From the NCBI GenBank assembly GCA_013041975.1, contig JABDQZ010000325.1:1-12012 (forward strand): a stretch of DNA of 12,012 bases. The letters are read 5' to 3'. Below the pieces are notes generated by a model, which was given only the letters and a program-made list of their open reading frames with translations, had not been told where the DNA came from and made no database searches. Below, piece after piece: positions 1 through 7,177 of this stretch; position 1 is the stretch's first letter; each line of letters starts with the position of its first letter. The position numbers and the translations under genes are program-made. Origin of the DNA: Gammaproteobacteria bacterium (GTDB lineage: Bacteria; Pseudomonadota; Gammaproteobacteria; Chromatiales; Chromatiaceae).

Positions 1-297
1 ATTCTGCTGATACGCCAGGTATTCCAGCACCTGGAAAATAATGAAATAAAAGCTGTTCTGAAACAGGCCAGCCATTATCCGTACATCATTGTCACCGAAC
101 ATCTGCCTGAAGGAACATTTATCCCAAACAAGAACAAGCCAACAGGACCAGACAGTCGGCTGCGGATGAAATCAGGCATTGATATTACTGTGGCGCCCTT
201 CTCTTTTTCCGGATACCGGGATGAGAGACTTTGTTCGGTTGCCACCAGCGACTTTCCAGGAGTCGTCGAAACCCTGCTATACGTTCAGGAGAACTAG
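1..297 (+). CDS. SAM-dependent methyltransferase, C-terminal part
   Basis: The reading frame is open from base 1 and ends at TAG 295-297, so only the last 98 residues are present; start and SAM-binding core lie off the window. Seen: it opens with LLIRQVFQHLENNEI, which resembles the motif after the SAM-binding Rossmann core in class I methyltransferases, where an 'RQVxQHL' helix is followed by a strand ('PYIIVTEHLP'). It continues with PNKNKPTGPDSRLRMKSGIDIT, the pattern of a small family of uncharacterised bacterial class I SAM methyltransferases often found with surface-polysaccharide or unknown gene sets. The substrate cannot be inferred from this fragment. The family call rests on pattern recognition of the C-terminal half only; the methyltransferase class is likely, the exact family uncertain. 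Confidence 0.6.
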   Translation: MLLIRQVFQHLENNEIKAVLKQASHYPYIIVTEHLPEGTFIPNKNKPTGPDSRLRMKSGIDITVAPFSFSGYRDERLCSVATSDFPGVVETLLYVQEN

Positions 298-391
298 CTG
301 CCTTTCATTTCACTGAAATGCTCCAGGTGTGACGACCGGCCTGGTCTTGCCGTTAACCAGTTTGACTGCATTTGAAATCATCATGTTGGAA

Positions 392-417
392 CAGCCTTCG
401 CTGCATGGCTTTTTTAT
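392..417 (+). terminator. possible rho-independent terminator after the methyltransferase
   Basis: A short hairpin can form either as CAGC (392-395) with GCTG (400-403) or as AGCC (393-396) with GGCT (407-410); the latter is followed at once by a run of six T (410-415). The stems are only 4 bp, so this is weak. Another small hairpin lies earlier in the same gap, CATTTC (306-311) with GAAATG (315-320), without a T run. The site abuts the stop codon of the convergent dehydrogenase gene. Confidence 0.3.
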
Positions 418-1617
418 TTATAATCGTTCACTGACTATCGATGCTATTTCATCATCAGTCAAAACTATCGGGTTGGTTTTCATGCTGCTGCCGCGTGAAT
501 GTTTCACCACATGATCAATACCATCGGCTTTCAGACCGTAATCTGACAAGCGGTTTATCCCCAGGGTCTCAGTCCAGCTTTCAAGCAGTCCGACCAGACC
601 AGTCAATGCCTCATCCTGTGATGCATAATGTCGCTGCATCAACAGTGCGGCTATCTTGGCATAACGCTTCAGGGCAATATTATGCGCTTCCCGCTGCTGC
701 ATGGCTTCAATATTGACACGCGTTGCCGTGGCGACCAGCGTGCCGCAAACCACCCCATGAGGTATCGGATAAAAAGCCCCTAGTGGCGAGGCCAGTCCAT
801 GTACCGAACCCAGACCGGTTTGTGCCAGATTGATACCGGACATCAAGGAGGCAAAGGCCATGTTTTCTCGCGCCAGCACATCCTGTCCCTGTGTTTTATA
901 CAATCTGATGAGTCCATCCCTGGCTGCCCGTAAACCGGATTCACCCAGGGCATCATTGAGGCGATTGGCTTTTAATGAGACATAGGATTCGATCAACTGC
1001 GTAAGGGCATCCATACCATTGGCAGCAATAACTGATTGCGGGCAGGTTGCCAGTAAATCCGGATCAATGATGGCAAGCTCTGCTACCAGCTTATCGTCAC
1101 GGAAAGATTTTTTGAAACCATCCAGTCCCTGCCTGCTCAGTACCGCATTTTTGGTTGCCTCACTGCCTGTGCCGGCCGTTGTTGGTACCGCAATAAACGC
1201 AACTGCAGGGCCTTCATAGTCCAGTTCAGGTCCCACGCCTTCAAGATAATCCATCACCGAACGCTTTACCTTTAACAGACCCGCGATAGCCTTGCCGGCG
1301 TCCAGCGCGCTACCACCGCCAATAGCGACAACCACATCAATGCTCATCCCGGAAAATTGATGGACAATATCATCAATCAATTCCGGTGAAGGTTCACCTG
1401 GAATAACCGCATGCTGGTATGGCATTCCCTGTTCTGACAACTGCTGCAGCAATGTCTGCCAGCGTGATGATTCAGGAAAAGACCTGGCACCGGTAACCAG
1501 TAAAACGGAATGTCCAAACCCGGCGATAGCAGGGATCAGTTGATTGAAACTGCCGTTACCGAATTCAATACGGGGCAAGCGAGCGAGTGAAAATGGCATA
1601 GGAGAATAAGGAGTCAT
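418..1617 (-). CDS. iron-containing alcohol dehydrogenase (Fe-ADH family)
   Basis: A predicted cytoplasmic NAD(P)-dependent alcohol dehydrogenase of the group III family; substrate not predictable. With the ATG at 1617 it has 399 residues, a usual family length. Numbering from this ATG: RLPRIEFG near residue 13, the nucleotide-binding GGGSALDAGKA at about 100-110, VPTTAGTGSEAT at about 144-155, and the C-terminal metal half. Metal ligands in FucO-like enzymes are Asp, His, His, His. Here the Asp is kept in GMDALTQ (about 203), but the first His position is Gln (about 207); the two later His, in VHGLASP and PIPHG (about 273 and 287), are kept. The frame stays open to a TTG at 1680, and ATGs at 1656 and 1599 are also possible. 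None has a convincing ribosome binding site; 1617 or 1599 best fits family N-termini. It is divergent from znuA and shares its Zur-box-containing gap. Confidence 0.9.
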   Translation of the reverse strand: MTPYSPMPFSLARLPRIEFGNGSFNQLIPAIAGFGHSVLLVTGARSFPESSRWQTLLQQLSEQGMPYQHAVIPGEPSPELIDDIVHQFSGMSIDVVVAIGGGSALDAGKAIAGLLKVKRSVMDYLEGVGPELDYEGPAVAFIAVPTTAGTGSEATKNAVLSRQGLDGFKKSFRDDKLVAELAIIDPDLLATCPQSVIAANGMDALTQLIESYVSLKANRLNDALGESGLRAARDGLIRLYKTQGQDVLARENMAFASLMSGINLAQTGLGSVHGLASPLGAFYPIPHGVVCGTLVATATRVNIEAMQQREAHNIALKRYAKIAALLMQRHYASQDEALTGLVGLLESWTETLGINRLSDYGLKADGIDHVVKHSRGSSMKTNPIVLTDDEIASIVSERL

Positions 1618-1700
1618 AATTTCAGTGATACGCAGACATGATAGCAGAACTCTCATCCATTCAGAGACCCAGCAATACAAAACAATAGGAACTCAAAACA

Positions 1701-1721
1701 AAATGTTATAATATTACATTT
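1701..1721. promoter_or_regulatory. Zur box (zinc-uptake regulator operator)
   Basis: A 21-bp palindrome of the form AAATGTTATAA-TATTACATTT: outer arms AAATGT and ACATTT, with an AT-rich core that mirrors itself except at one pair (7/15) and the centre. It closely matches the gammaproteobacterial Zur consensus (GTTATAATATAAC core). It starts 44 bp before the znuA ATG and contains TATAAT (1707-1712), a possible -10 element, so bound Zur would block transcription. The operon ahead encodes zinc uptake and Zur itself, which supports the reading. It is also about 84 bp upstream of the divergent dehydrogenase start. Confidence 0.85.
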
Positions 1722-1744
1722 TATACATTATCCATGTTTCCCAA

Positions 1745-2605
1745 ATGATCCGTTCACTACTGTTATTGCTTCTGCTGCCTGGCTTGGCTTTGGCCAACAA
1801 GCCTTTATCAGTGTTCGTCAGCGTTCCACCAATAAAGACATTTGTAGAAAAGATCGGCGGGAAACAGGTCGAGGTTCACCACATGGTCCGTCCGGGACAT
1901 AACCCGGCAACCTATAACCCGACACCACGCCAAATCAGCCAACTTGCTGCTGCGGATATTTACTTCCGGGTCGGTGTTCCCTTCGAGCAAAGCTGGATGC
2001 AACGCATTGAAGCAGCCAACACGGAGATGCACGTCATTGATACGCGCAAAGGACTGAAATTACGCTCACTGGAACATCATCATGGCCATGACGACCATGA
2101 TCAGCATGGCCGCCATCACAATTCAATGGATCCACATATCTGGACCAGCCCGCTGATTGTTCAACAGATACTGCAAACCATTTCACAAGCCCTGTCTGAG
2201 CTACTCCCTGAGTATCGTCAGCAATTTGAAAAAAACCGCAAGGCGTACCAGCAACAGTTGATTGAACTTGATGAAGAAATTCACCACCTGCTTGAACCCC
2301 ATGAATCTAAGTCTTTCCTGGTATTTCATCCCGGCTGGGGATATTTTGCTGACACTTACCATCTCAGACAGGTAGTGGTTGAACAGGAAGGCAAGGAGCC
2401 GGGAGCCCATTCACTGGCACAACTGATCAAACAGGCAAAGCAAAACGATATCCAAGCTGTCTTTGTACAACCACAGTTCAGCCAGCAGATGGCAGGCCAG
2501 ATTGCCAATGCCATTAACGGGCGCGTCATCACTATCGATCCACTTTCGGAAAACTACATCCCTAACTTGCGCCAGGTCGCTCATCAACTGGCAGAGACAT
2601 GGTGA
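1745..2605 (+). CDS. znuA: zinc ABC transporter, periplasmic zinc-binding protein ZnuA
   Basis: It captures zinc in the periplasm and delivers it to ZnuB. The 286-residue product begins with a signal peptide (Leu-rich core, residues 3-15; likely cleavage after ALA, about 17). Cluster A-I metal-binding fold features are visible: PGHNPATYNPTPRQ (51-64), a His/Asp-rich loop at 111-125 that is typical of zinc-specific members, MDPHIW (H131), FHPGWGYFADTY (H195) and a late Asp in TIDPLSENY (D265). H131, H195 and D265 fit the usual ligand positions. The first usual His (in a 'PHxYEP' motif) is Ala here; H52, three residues earlier, or H45/H46 may replace it. The start gives the signal peptide directly after the Zur box; no strong ribosome binding site is seen. 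The stop overlaps the znuC start. Confidence 0.95.
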   Translation: MIRSLLLLLLLPGLALANKPLSVFVSVPPIKTFVEKIGGKQVEVHHMVRPGHNPATYNPTPRQISQLAAADIYFRVGVPFEQSWMQRIEAANTEMHVIDTRKGLKLRSLEHHHGHDDHDQHGRHHNSMDPHIWTSPLIVQQILQTISQALSELLPEYRQQFEKNRKAYQQQLIELDEEIHHLLEPHESKSFLVFHPGWGYFADTYHLRQVVVEQEGKEPGAHSLAQLIKQAKQNDIQAVFVQPQFSQQMAGQIANAINGRVITIDPLSENYIPNLRQVAHQLAETW

Positions 2606-3363
2606 TGCCGCATCAACAGAAGCCTGTCATTAGCCTCGACTCGGTCAATTTTTCCTATAATGAAATGAGCGTGCTGGAAAATATTTCACTGGAAGTCTTC
2701 GATGGTGAATTTCTGGGTATTGTGGGTCCCAATGCCGGTGGCAAAAGCACCTTGCTGAAACTGATACTTGGACAATTACAGCCCCGCTCTGGCAAAATCA
2801 AGGTACTGGGCGACACCCCTTGTAATAAACGTCACCGCATTGGTTATGTATCACAACACCCCAGCTTCCCGCGTGATTTTCCTGTCACGGTTGAAGAAGT
2901 GGTACTGCTGGGCCGGCTTGGCATGCACAATAAAAGCTGGTTAAAGAGTCTTCGCCCCGGACGATACAAAGCTGCTGACTATGAAGCGGTTAAAAAGGCT
3001 CTCACAGAGGTAGAAGCCGAAGTCTTGCTGCATCGCCAGATCGGCAGCCTTTCAGGTGGGCAATTGCAACGAGTACTACTGGCTCGCGCACTGGTCAGCG
3101 ACCCTCAAATACTGATGCTGGATGAACCGACGGCCAATATTGACCAGCGTCTTGAAAGCGATATTTTTGACCTTCTCAAACGCTTGAATGAGCGTATGAC
3201 GATACTGGTGGTCTCACATGATATTGGTTTCGTATCCAGCTATGTCACGCGTATCGCCTGCATCAACCAGACACTGGCTTGTCATCATACGGACGCCATT
3301 GACGGTCAGGTCATACAGTCACTTTATGGAGAGGATGTGCGCATGATTGCACATCACCATTAG
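2599..3363 (+). CDS. znuC: zinc ABC transporter ATP-binding protein ZnuC
   Basis: The ATPase that powers ZnuB, bound to the cytoplasmic face of the membrane. In 254 residues it has every ABC element: Walker A GPNAGGKST (43-51), Q-loop Gln in YVSQHPSF (86), signature LSGGQ (151-155), Walker B ILMLDEP (171-177) and the switch His in VVSHD (207). The insert GRLGMHNKSWLKSLRPGR after the Q-loop is of the type seen in metal-chelate ABC ATPases. The C-terminus ends in three His, a feature sometimes seen in zinc systems. The reading frame starts at ATG 2599, inside the end of znuA; the ATG at 2605, which overlaps the znuA TGA as TGATG, is an equally good start and would remove two residues. The overlap implies translational coupling. 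Confidence 0.96.
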   Translation: MVMPHQQKPVISLDSVNFSYNEMSVLENISLEVFDGEFLGIVGPNAGGKSTLLKLILGQLQPRSGKIKVLGDTPCNKRHRIGYVSQHPSFPRDFPVTVEEVVLLGRLGMHNKSWLKSLRPGRYKAADYEAVKKALTEVEAEVLLHRQIGSLSGGQLQRVLLARALVSDPQILMLDEPTANIDQRLESDIFDLLKRLNERMTILVVSHDIGFVSSYVTRIACINQTLACHHTDAIDGQVIQSLYGEDVRMIAHHH

Positions 3364-3364
3364 C

Positions 3365-4177
3365 ATGGATTTCCTTGTTGCGCTTACAGAGTTCAGCTTT
3401 CTCCAGTATGCCTTGCTGGCGGGACTGCTGGCGAGTGTGGGTTGCGGCGTCATGGGTACCTATGTGGTGGTGAAGCGTATTGCCTTTATTGCCGGCGGCG
3501 TCGCCCATTCAGTGCTTGGCGGCATGGGCGCAGCCATTTACTACGGCTATGACCCGCATCTGGGAGCCCTGCTGGCAGCCATTGCCTCTGCCCTGCTGAT
3601 TGGCTGGGTCAGACTCAACTGGCGAGCCCAGGAAGATACTTTAATCGGCGCTTTGTGGGCTATCGGTATGGCGATCGGCATCCTGTTTATCTCACGCACG
3701 CCTGGCTATCAATCTGATCTGATGAGCTATCTGTTTGGCAATATCCTGCTGGTACCCAAAGAAAGCTTGTGGTTTATGGTCAGTCTGGACGCTGTACTGT
3801 TATTGATGGTGGCCGCTTATCATCGACAGTTTCTTGCCATTGTGTTTGATGAGGAATTCTCCAGCCTGCGTGGTATTCCAGTCACCTTTTTCTATCTGCT
3901 GCTACTGGTACTGATCGCTGTTACCGTTGTATTACTGATTCAGGTGGTTGGGCTGATCCTGGTGCTGGCCCTGCTGACCCTGCCTGCGGCCATTGCCGGT
4001 CATTACGTCCATTCCCTTGGCCGTATGATGCTGTTGGCTACCCTGATCGGCAGCTTTGTCAGCACAACCGGCCTTGCCTTGTCGTATGAGCCGGATCTAC
4101 CTGCCGGGCCAGTGATCATTCTGCTTGCCGGAGGGCTTTATGTTCTTTCTGCAATTTTCAGGAGGCGTCATGAATAA
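3365..4177 (+). CDS. znuB: zinc ABC transporter permease ZnuB
   Basis: The membrane channel of the zinc importer, ABC-3 family, 270 residues from the ATG at 3365. Hydrophobic segments run through the whole length; the N-terminal FLQYALLAGLLASVGCGVMGTYVVVKR followed by IAFIAGGVAHSVLGGMGAA is characteristic of the family, as is the late segment with LLIQVVGLILVLALLTLPAA. A TTG at 3347 would add six residues and sits about 11 bases behind GGAGAGGA (3328-3335), but the residues it adds (HITIS) are not family-like, so I prefer 3365, which follows the znuC stop by one base. The end overlaps the zur start by eight bases. Together with ZnuA and ZnuC it completes a zinc importer. Confidence 0.95.
   Translation: MDFLVALTEFSFLQYALLAGLLASVGCGVMGTYVVVKRIAFIAGGVAHSVLGGMGAAIYYGYDPHLGALLAAIASALLIGWVRLNWRAQEDTLIGALWAIGMAIGILFISRTPGYQSDLMSYLFGNILLVPKESLWFMVSLDAVLLLMVAAYHRQFLAIVFDEEFSSLRGIPVTFFYLLLLVLIAVTVVLLIQVVGLILVLALLTLPAAIAGHYVHSLGRMMLLATLIGSFVSTTGLALSYEPDLPAGPVIILLAGGLYVLSAIFRRRHE
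4161..4165 (+). promoter_or_regulatory. ribosome binding site deciding the zur start
   Basis: GGAGG ends 4 bases before the ATG at 4170, inside the end of znuB. The frame is open further upstream (from 4125), but this Shine-Dalgarno sequence and the homologous N-terminus MNKKQLLEFV place the start at 4170. Confidence 0.75.
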
Positions 4178-4625
4178 AAAACAGCTGTTAGAGTTTGTTC
4201 ATCAGGCAGAAGCACTTTGCAAACAGCGTAAATGCCGCCTGACTGACCAGCGCAAGCGGGTGCTGGAACTGATATTGTCTGCAGAAAAACCACTGACTGC
4301 CTACGAAATCCTCGATCAATTGCGTGAATCTGTTAAAAATCCCGCGCCACCGACTGTTTACCGGGCGCTGGAATTTCTGCTCCAACATGGCCTGATCCAC
4401 AAGCTGGAAAGTATTCATGCCTTTATTGGCTGCACCCACCCGGATCATAAACATACCAGCCAGTTTCTGATCTGCAATGATTGTGGCGATGTCAATGAAA
4501 TTGAAAACAAGGCCATTGAGAAAAGCCTGCATTCAGCAGAACAGGCCGCCGGGTTCAAAACCAGTCATCCGGTGATTGAATTGCTGGGAACCTGTTCGCA
4601 GTGTCAGTTGTCGAATTCGCATTAA
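4170..4625 (+). CDS. zur: zinc uptake regulator Zur (Fur family)
   Basis: A zinc-sensing dimeric repressor that binds the Zur box when loaded with zinc. The 151-residue product has the Fur-family winged-helix region with CRLTDQRKRVLELILSAEKPLTAYEILDQL (22-51) and PPTVYRALEFLLQHGLIHKLE (60-80), the recognition helix being TVYRALEFL. Metal residues align with E. coli Zur: structural site C102, C105, C142, C145 (two CxxC pairs) and regulatory site H77, C88, H95 and E110. Every expected ligand is present, so the protein should be functional. Being last in the transporter operon, and behind the Zur box, it would be autoregulated. The frame overlaps znuB by eight bases. Zur is preferred over Fur for its zinc context and the HxFIGCTHPDHKHTSQFLICNDC spacing. 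Confidence 0.94.
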   Translation: MNKKQLLEFVHQAEALCKQRKCRLTDQRKRVLELILSAEKPLTAYEILDQLRESVKNPAPPTVYRALEFLLQHGLIHKLESIHAFIGCTHPDHKHTSQFLICNDCGDVNEIENKAIEKSLHSAEQAAGFKTSHPVIELLGTCSQCQLSNSH

Positions 4626-4668
4626 CAGACTAATCTTTGTATATCCAAAAAACAGACTGGACAACACC

Positions 4669-5685
4669 ATGAGAAAAAACCTTCTGACTACACTGATCCT
4701 CTCACTTGTGCTGAGCTTTGCTTCAGCCCAGTTATTTGCCAAAGAAGGCAAAGTCGTTGGCGGCAAAATGTCTGTTCACCCTGACTGGTTCAAGGAAAGT
4801 TTTCTGGATATTGGTGAAGACGTTATGGAAGCCTCGGATGAAGGTAAACATGTCATGCTGTTCATGCATCTCAATGGCTGCCCCTACTGCTATAAGATGG
4901 TGGAAGAGAATATCAAGAATGCACCTTATACTGACTTCATAAAGCAAAACTTTGATGTCATCTCCCTGAATATCCGTGGTGACCGCGAAGTGGCATTGAA
5001 TGAAGAAGTCAGCCTTACCGAAAAAGAACTGGCTGAGCGTTTCAAGGTGATGTATACCCCTACCATTGTTTTCCTGAGCCCTGACAACAAGGTGGTTGCG
5101 CGTATCAATGGTTACCGTTCGGTACCTGATTTCAAACTGGTACTCAATTATGTCGAGGAAAAGGCTTATGAGAAACAGCGCCTGACTCAATACGTCAATG
5201 ATAAAAAATCAGGGAACTACAAGTTTCGCGACCATCCTCAACTGACCCAAGCTGATAATCTGCAAAAACTCGCCGATAAACCCCTGGCTGTTCTTCTTGA
5301 AGACAAGGGCTGCCTGGACTGCGATAAACTGCATGACGGATACCTGGCTTCACCGGAGGTTCGTAACATCCTGAAAAAGTATTCCTTTGTCAGACTGGAT
5401 ACCCTGTCAGAAGACAAGCTGATTGATATTGACGGTAATGAAACCACCGCAAAGGCATGGGCTGACAAACTGGGAATCAGCTATCGCCCGGCCATTATTC
5501 TGTTCGACAGGCACAAGGAAGTCGCGCGTATCCAGAGCATGCTCTACAGCTATCACTTTACCGAACTGTTACGCTATGTCGCTGAGCGTCACTACGAAAA
5601 ATATCCTGATGATTTTTATGGCTGGCTGGATACCAGAACCGCAGAAATTCTCAAAGCCGGTAAGGATGTAGATTTTTCCAGGTAA
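4669..5685 (+). CDS. secreted protein with two thioredoxin-like domains (SoxW-like)
   Basis: A 338-residue protein, probably periplasmic, with two thioredoxin folds in tandem. Residues 1-24 form a signal peptide (KN at the start, hydrophobic 6-19, cut near LFA). The first domain (about 40-170) has the redox motif CPYC (71-74) and a cis-Pro motif YTPTIVFL (P131). The second (about 200-310) has CLDC (215-218) and the matching YRPAIILF (P274). Both active sites therefore keep two Cys. The first domain resembles the thioredoxin_2/SoxW group, proteins linked to sulfur-oxidation or disulfide chemistry, but no sox gene is in view, so function is open. I chose ATG 4669 because it begins a typical signal peptide; the frame extends upstream to 4576 inside zur. 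It begins 43 bases after zur on the same strand and could be part of that operon. It has no metal-binding tail that I recognise. Confidence 0.72.
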   Translation: MRKNLLTTLILSLVLSFASAQLFAKEGKVVGGKMSVHPDWFKESFLDIGEDVMEASDEGKHVMLFMHLNGCPYCYKMVEENIKNAPYTDFIKQNFDVISLNIRGDREVALNEEVSLTEKELAERFKVMYTPTIVFLSPDNKVVARINGYRSVPDFKLVLNYVEEKAYEKQRLTQYVNDKKSGNYKFRDHPQLTQADNLQKLADKPLAVLLEDKGCLDCDKLHDGYLASPEVRNILKKYSFVRLDTLSEDKLIDIDGNETTAKAWADKLGISYRPAIILFDRHKEVARIQSMLYSYHFTELLRYVAERHYEKYPDDFYGWLDTRTAEILKAGKDVDFSR

Positions 5686-5718
5686 TCAGTTATAGGGAGA
5701 TTCAATGCTGATGGCTTC

Positions 5719-5738
5719 TGGCAGCAATTTTGCTGTCA
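5719..5738. terminator. hairpin between convergent genes, possible bidirectional terminator
   Basis: TGGCAGCAA (5719-5727) pairs with TTGCTGTCA (5730-5738), with one G-U pair; the innermost pairs would open to give a workable loop. GGC (5713-5715) could add pairing with GCC (5739-5741) across a bulge. There is no clear T run, and the hairpin overlaps the stop codon of the minus-strand GGDEF gene (5736-5738). Position between two convergent genes is the main argument. Confidence 0.4.
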
Positions 5739-7079
5739 GCCCTGATACCTTACAATGCCTTCAGCACTGTGAACATAAACACAGTTGCGTCCATTTTCCT
5801 TGGCTGCATAAAGTGCCTTGTCAGCCAGCCCCAGAAAATCTGATAAATTTTCATCGGGAAACTCCAGAGTACTGACCACACCAATGCTCACAGTGACATC
5901 AACCCCGGCTGGTTTTAAATTCTCAAAATCATTCCTCAACGCCTCGGCACGCTGCAAGGCATGATCACGCTGCATAGTTGGCATTAAGATGCAGAACTCT
6001 TCGCCACCGAAACGTACCACCATGCTGTCTTCAAAACTACTGTTGAGCTTATCACCCATCTCGGAAAGCACATGATCACCCTTGATGTGCCCCAGCGTAT
6101 CGTTGATTTTTTTAAAGTGATCAATATCGATGAGCACGCCCCATACCGGCGAACGGCTTTTACTCTTGATATAGGCTTCTCCGTTATCCAGCAAATAACG
6201 CTTGCTGCGTACTCCCGTCAGGCTGTCCGTGGCGGCAATCCAGCGCATGGTCTGGGTCTGTTTTTTTAATGCTTCAAACTGGTGCTTGATCAGCAACAAA
6301 GCCCTGACACGGGCCAGCATGACTTCTTCAACGATCGGTTTCATGACAAAGTCATTGGCCCCGGCACGAAATACAGCAATCTGTGTGTCTCTTTCATCGC
6401 TGCCGGTTAATACCAGCACCGGCAGTTCCTGTTCGGTGTAATGAAAACGCGCCCTGATGGCATGCACCAGGTCACCACCAGTCATATCACCAATCAGGTG
6501 AAAGTCGGTAATGACGATATCAATGCGATTTTTCGGGTCTTTGGATTCGTACTCTGTCTGCAAGATCGTCATTGCTTCTTCAGCCGACACGGTATGGATG
6601 ACTTCCAGGTTATTTTTTACAAGCACCTTTTTTGTGAAGTGAGCGGCAGTGGCGCTATCCTCAACAAACAGTACACGACCTGACATCCCGGAATTACGCT
6701 GTACGAAAGAAATAATGAAATTGCCAAAGGCCTTGTAGCCCTTGGATTTATCGAAGTAATCGGTAACGCCGGCTTCGAATCCTTCCCGTAACAGGCGGGC
6801 ATTGGCATCACCGGAAACCACGATAACCGGCGTAAATTGATACGACTTATGCTGACGAATCGCACTGCAAAGCTTAAGACCATCGATATCGGGCAATAAC
6901 AAGGCCGTGGTAATCAGGTCAAACTGCTTTTCCTCCAGCAACTTTTGTGCTGTATCACCATCAGCGCAGGCAACCACCTCGACATCCGGCAGTTTCTCCA
7001 TAAGCATACGTGTTAACAGTTCGCGGGTAACAGAAGAACTATCAACGATCAGAATATGGGAGATTTCTTTGGTCAGCAT
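5736..7079 (-). CDS. response regulator with two REC domains and a GGDEF diguanylate cyclase domain
   Basis: A cytoplasmic signalling protein of 447 residues, predicted to make cyclic-di-GMP from two GTP when activated. Domains: REC1 (about 8-125), REC2 (about 135-262) and GGDEF (about 280-440). REC1 looks degenerate: the phospho-acceptor Asp is Ala at about 59 (DLITTALLLPDIDG) and the acidic pair at 13-14 is Asp-Ser. REC2 has the usual residues: E140/D141, D192 in IVITDFHL, T225 and K247 (VMKPI). The GGDEF part keeps DIDHFKKINDTLGH (318-331) and GGEEF (358-362), so it should be catalytic. The RxxD inhibitory site just before GGEEF is not seen (FEDSMVVRF instead). The start ATG at 7079 begins a REC domain at once (ISHILIVDSS), so no shorter start is needed. 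It is convergent to the thioredoxin-like gene and divergent from the binding-protein gene. The partner histidine kinase is not in the window. Confidence 0.92.
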   Translation of the reverse strand: MLTKEISHILIVDSSSVTRELLTRMLMEKLPDVEVVACADGDTAQKLLEEKQFDLITTALLLPDIDGLKLCSAIRQHKSYQFTPVIVVSGDANARLLREGFEAGVTDYFDKSKGYKAFGNFIISFVQRNSGMSGRVLFVEDSATAAHFTKKVLVKNNLEVIHTVSAEEAMTILQTEYESKDPKNRIDIVITDFHLIGDMTGGDLVHAIRARFHYTEQELPVLVLTGSDERDTQIAVFRAGANDFVMKPIVEEVMLARVRALLLIKHQFEALKKQTQTMRWIAATDSLTGVRSKRYLLDNGEAYIKSKSRSPVWGVLIDIDHFKKINDTLGHIKGDHVLSEMGDKLNSSFEDSMVVRFGGEEFCILMPTMQRDHALQRAEALRNDFENLKPAGVDVTVSIGVVSTLEFPDENLSDFLGLADKALYAAKENGRNCVYVHSAEGIVRYQG

Positions 7080-7095
7080 GGAACTTTTAACGACC

Positions 7096-7177
7096 GGTTC
7101 ACCTGTTTATTTAGGAAAATGATGATTATTTTATCTGTGTTATTCATTTTCCCTTCTAGAATAACTCATGGTGAACC
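7096..7177. repeat. nested inverted repeat in the divergent gap
   Basis: Three nested arms: GGTTCACC (7096-7103) with GGTGAACC (7170-7177), TTATT (7107-7111) with AATAA (7160-7164), and GGAAAATGA (7114-7122) with TCATTTTCC (7144-7152), leaving a 21-base loop. The 8- and 9-bp arms are perfect. The gap between the divergent GGDEF and binding-protein genes is 7080-7343; the element starts 17 bases from the GGDEF start codon. It could be a leader RNA structure, an operator or a degenerate mobile palindrome. It has no direct repeats at the edges that I can see. The remainder of the gap (7178-7343) is AT-rich with small hairpins only. Confidence 0.5.

Noticed and set aside
441..1219. Several + strand frames opposite the alcohol dehydrogenase
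   Set aside because: They are antisense shadows of a gene with clear family motifs, and their translations look like nothing known.
1734..1748. Four-codon reading frame (MFPK) whose stop overlaps the znuA ATG as ATGA
   Set aside because: It has no ribosome binding site, and such short frames occur by chance; without conservation in relatives it is not a credible leader peptide.
3347..3364. TTG start for znuB behind GGAGAGGA
   Set aside because: The six added residues do not look like the family's N-terminus, while the ATG at 3365 gives the usual start.
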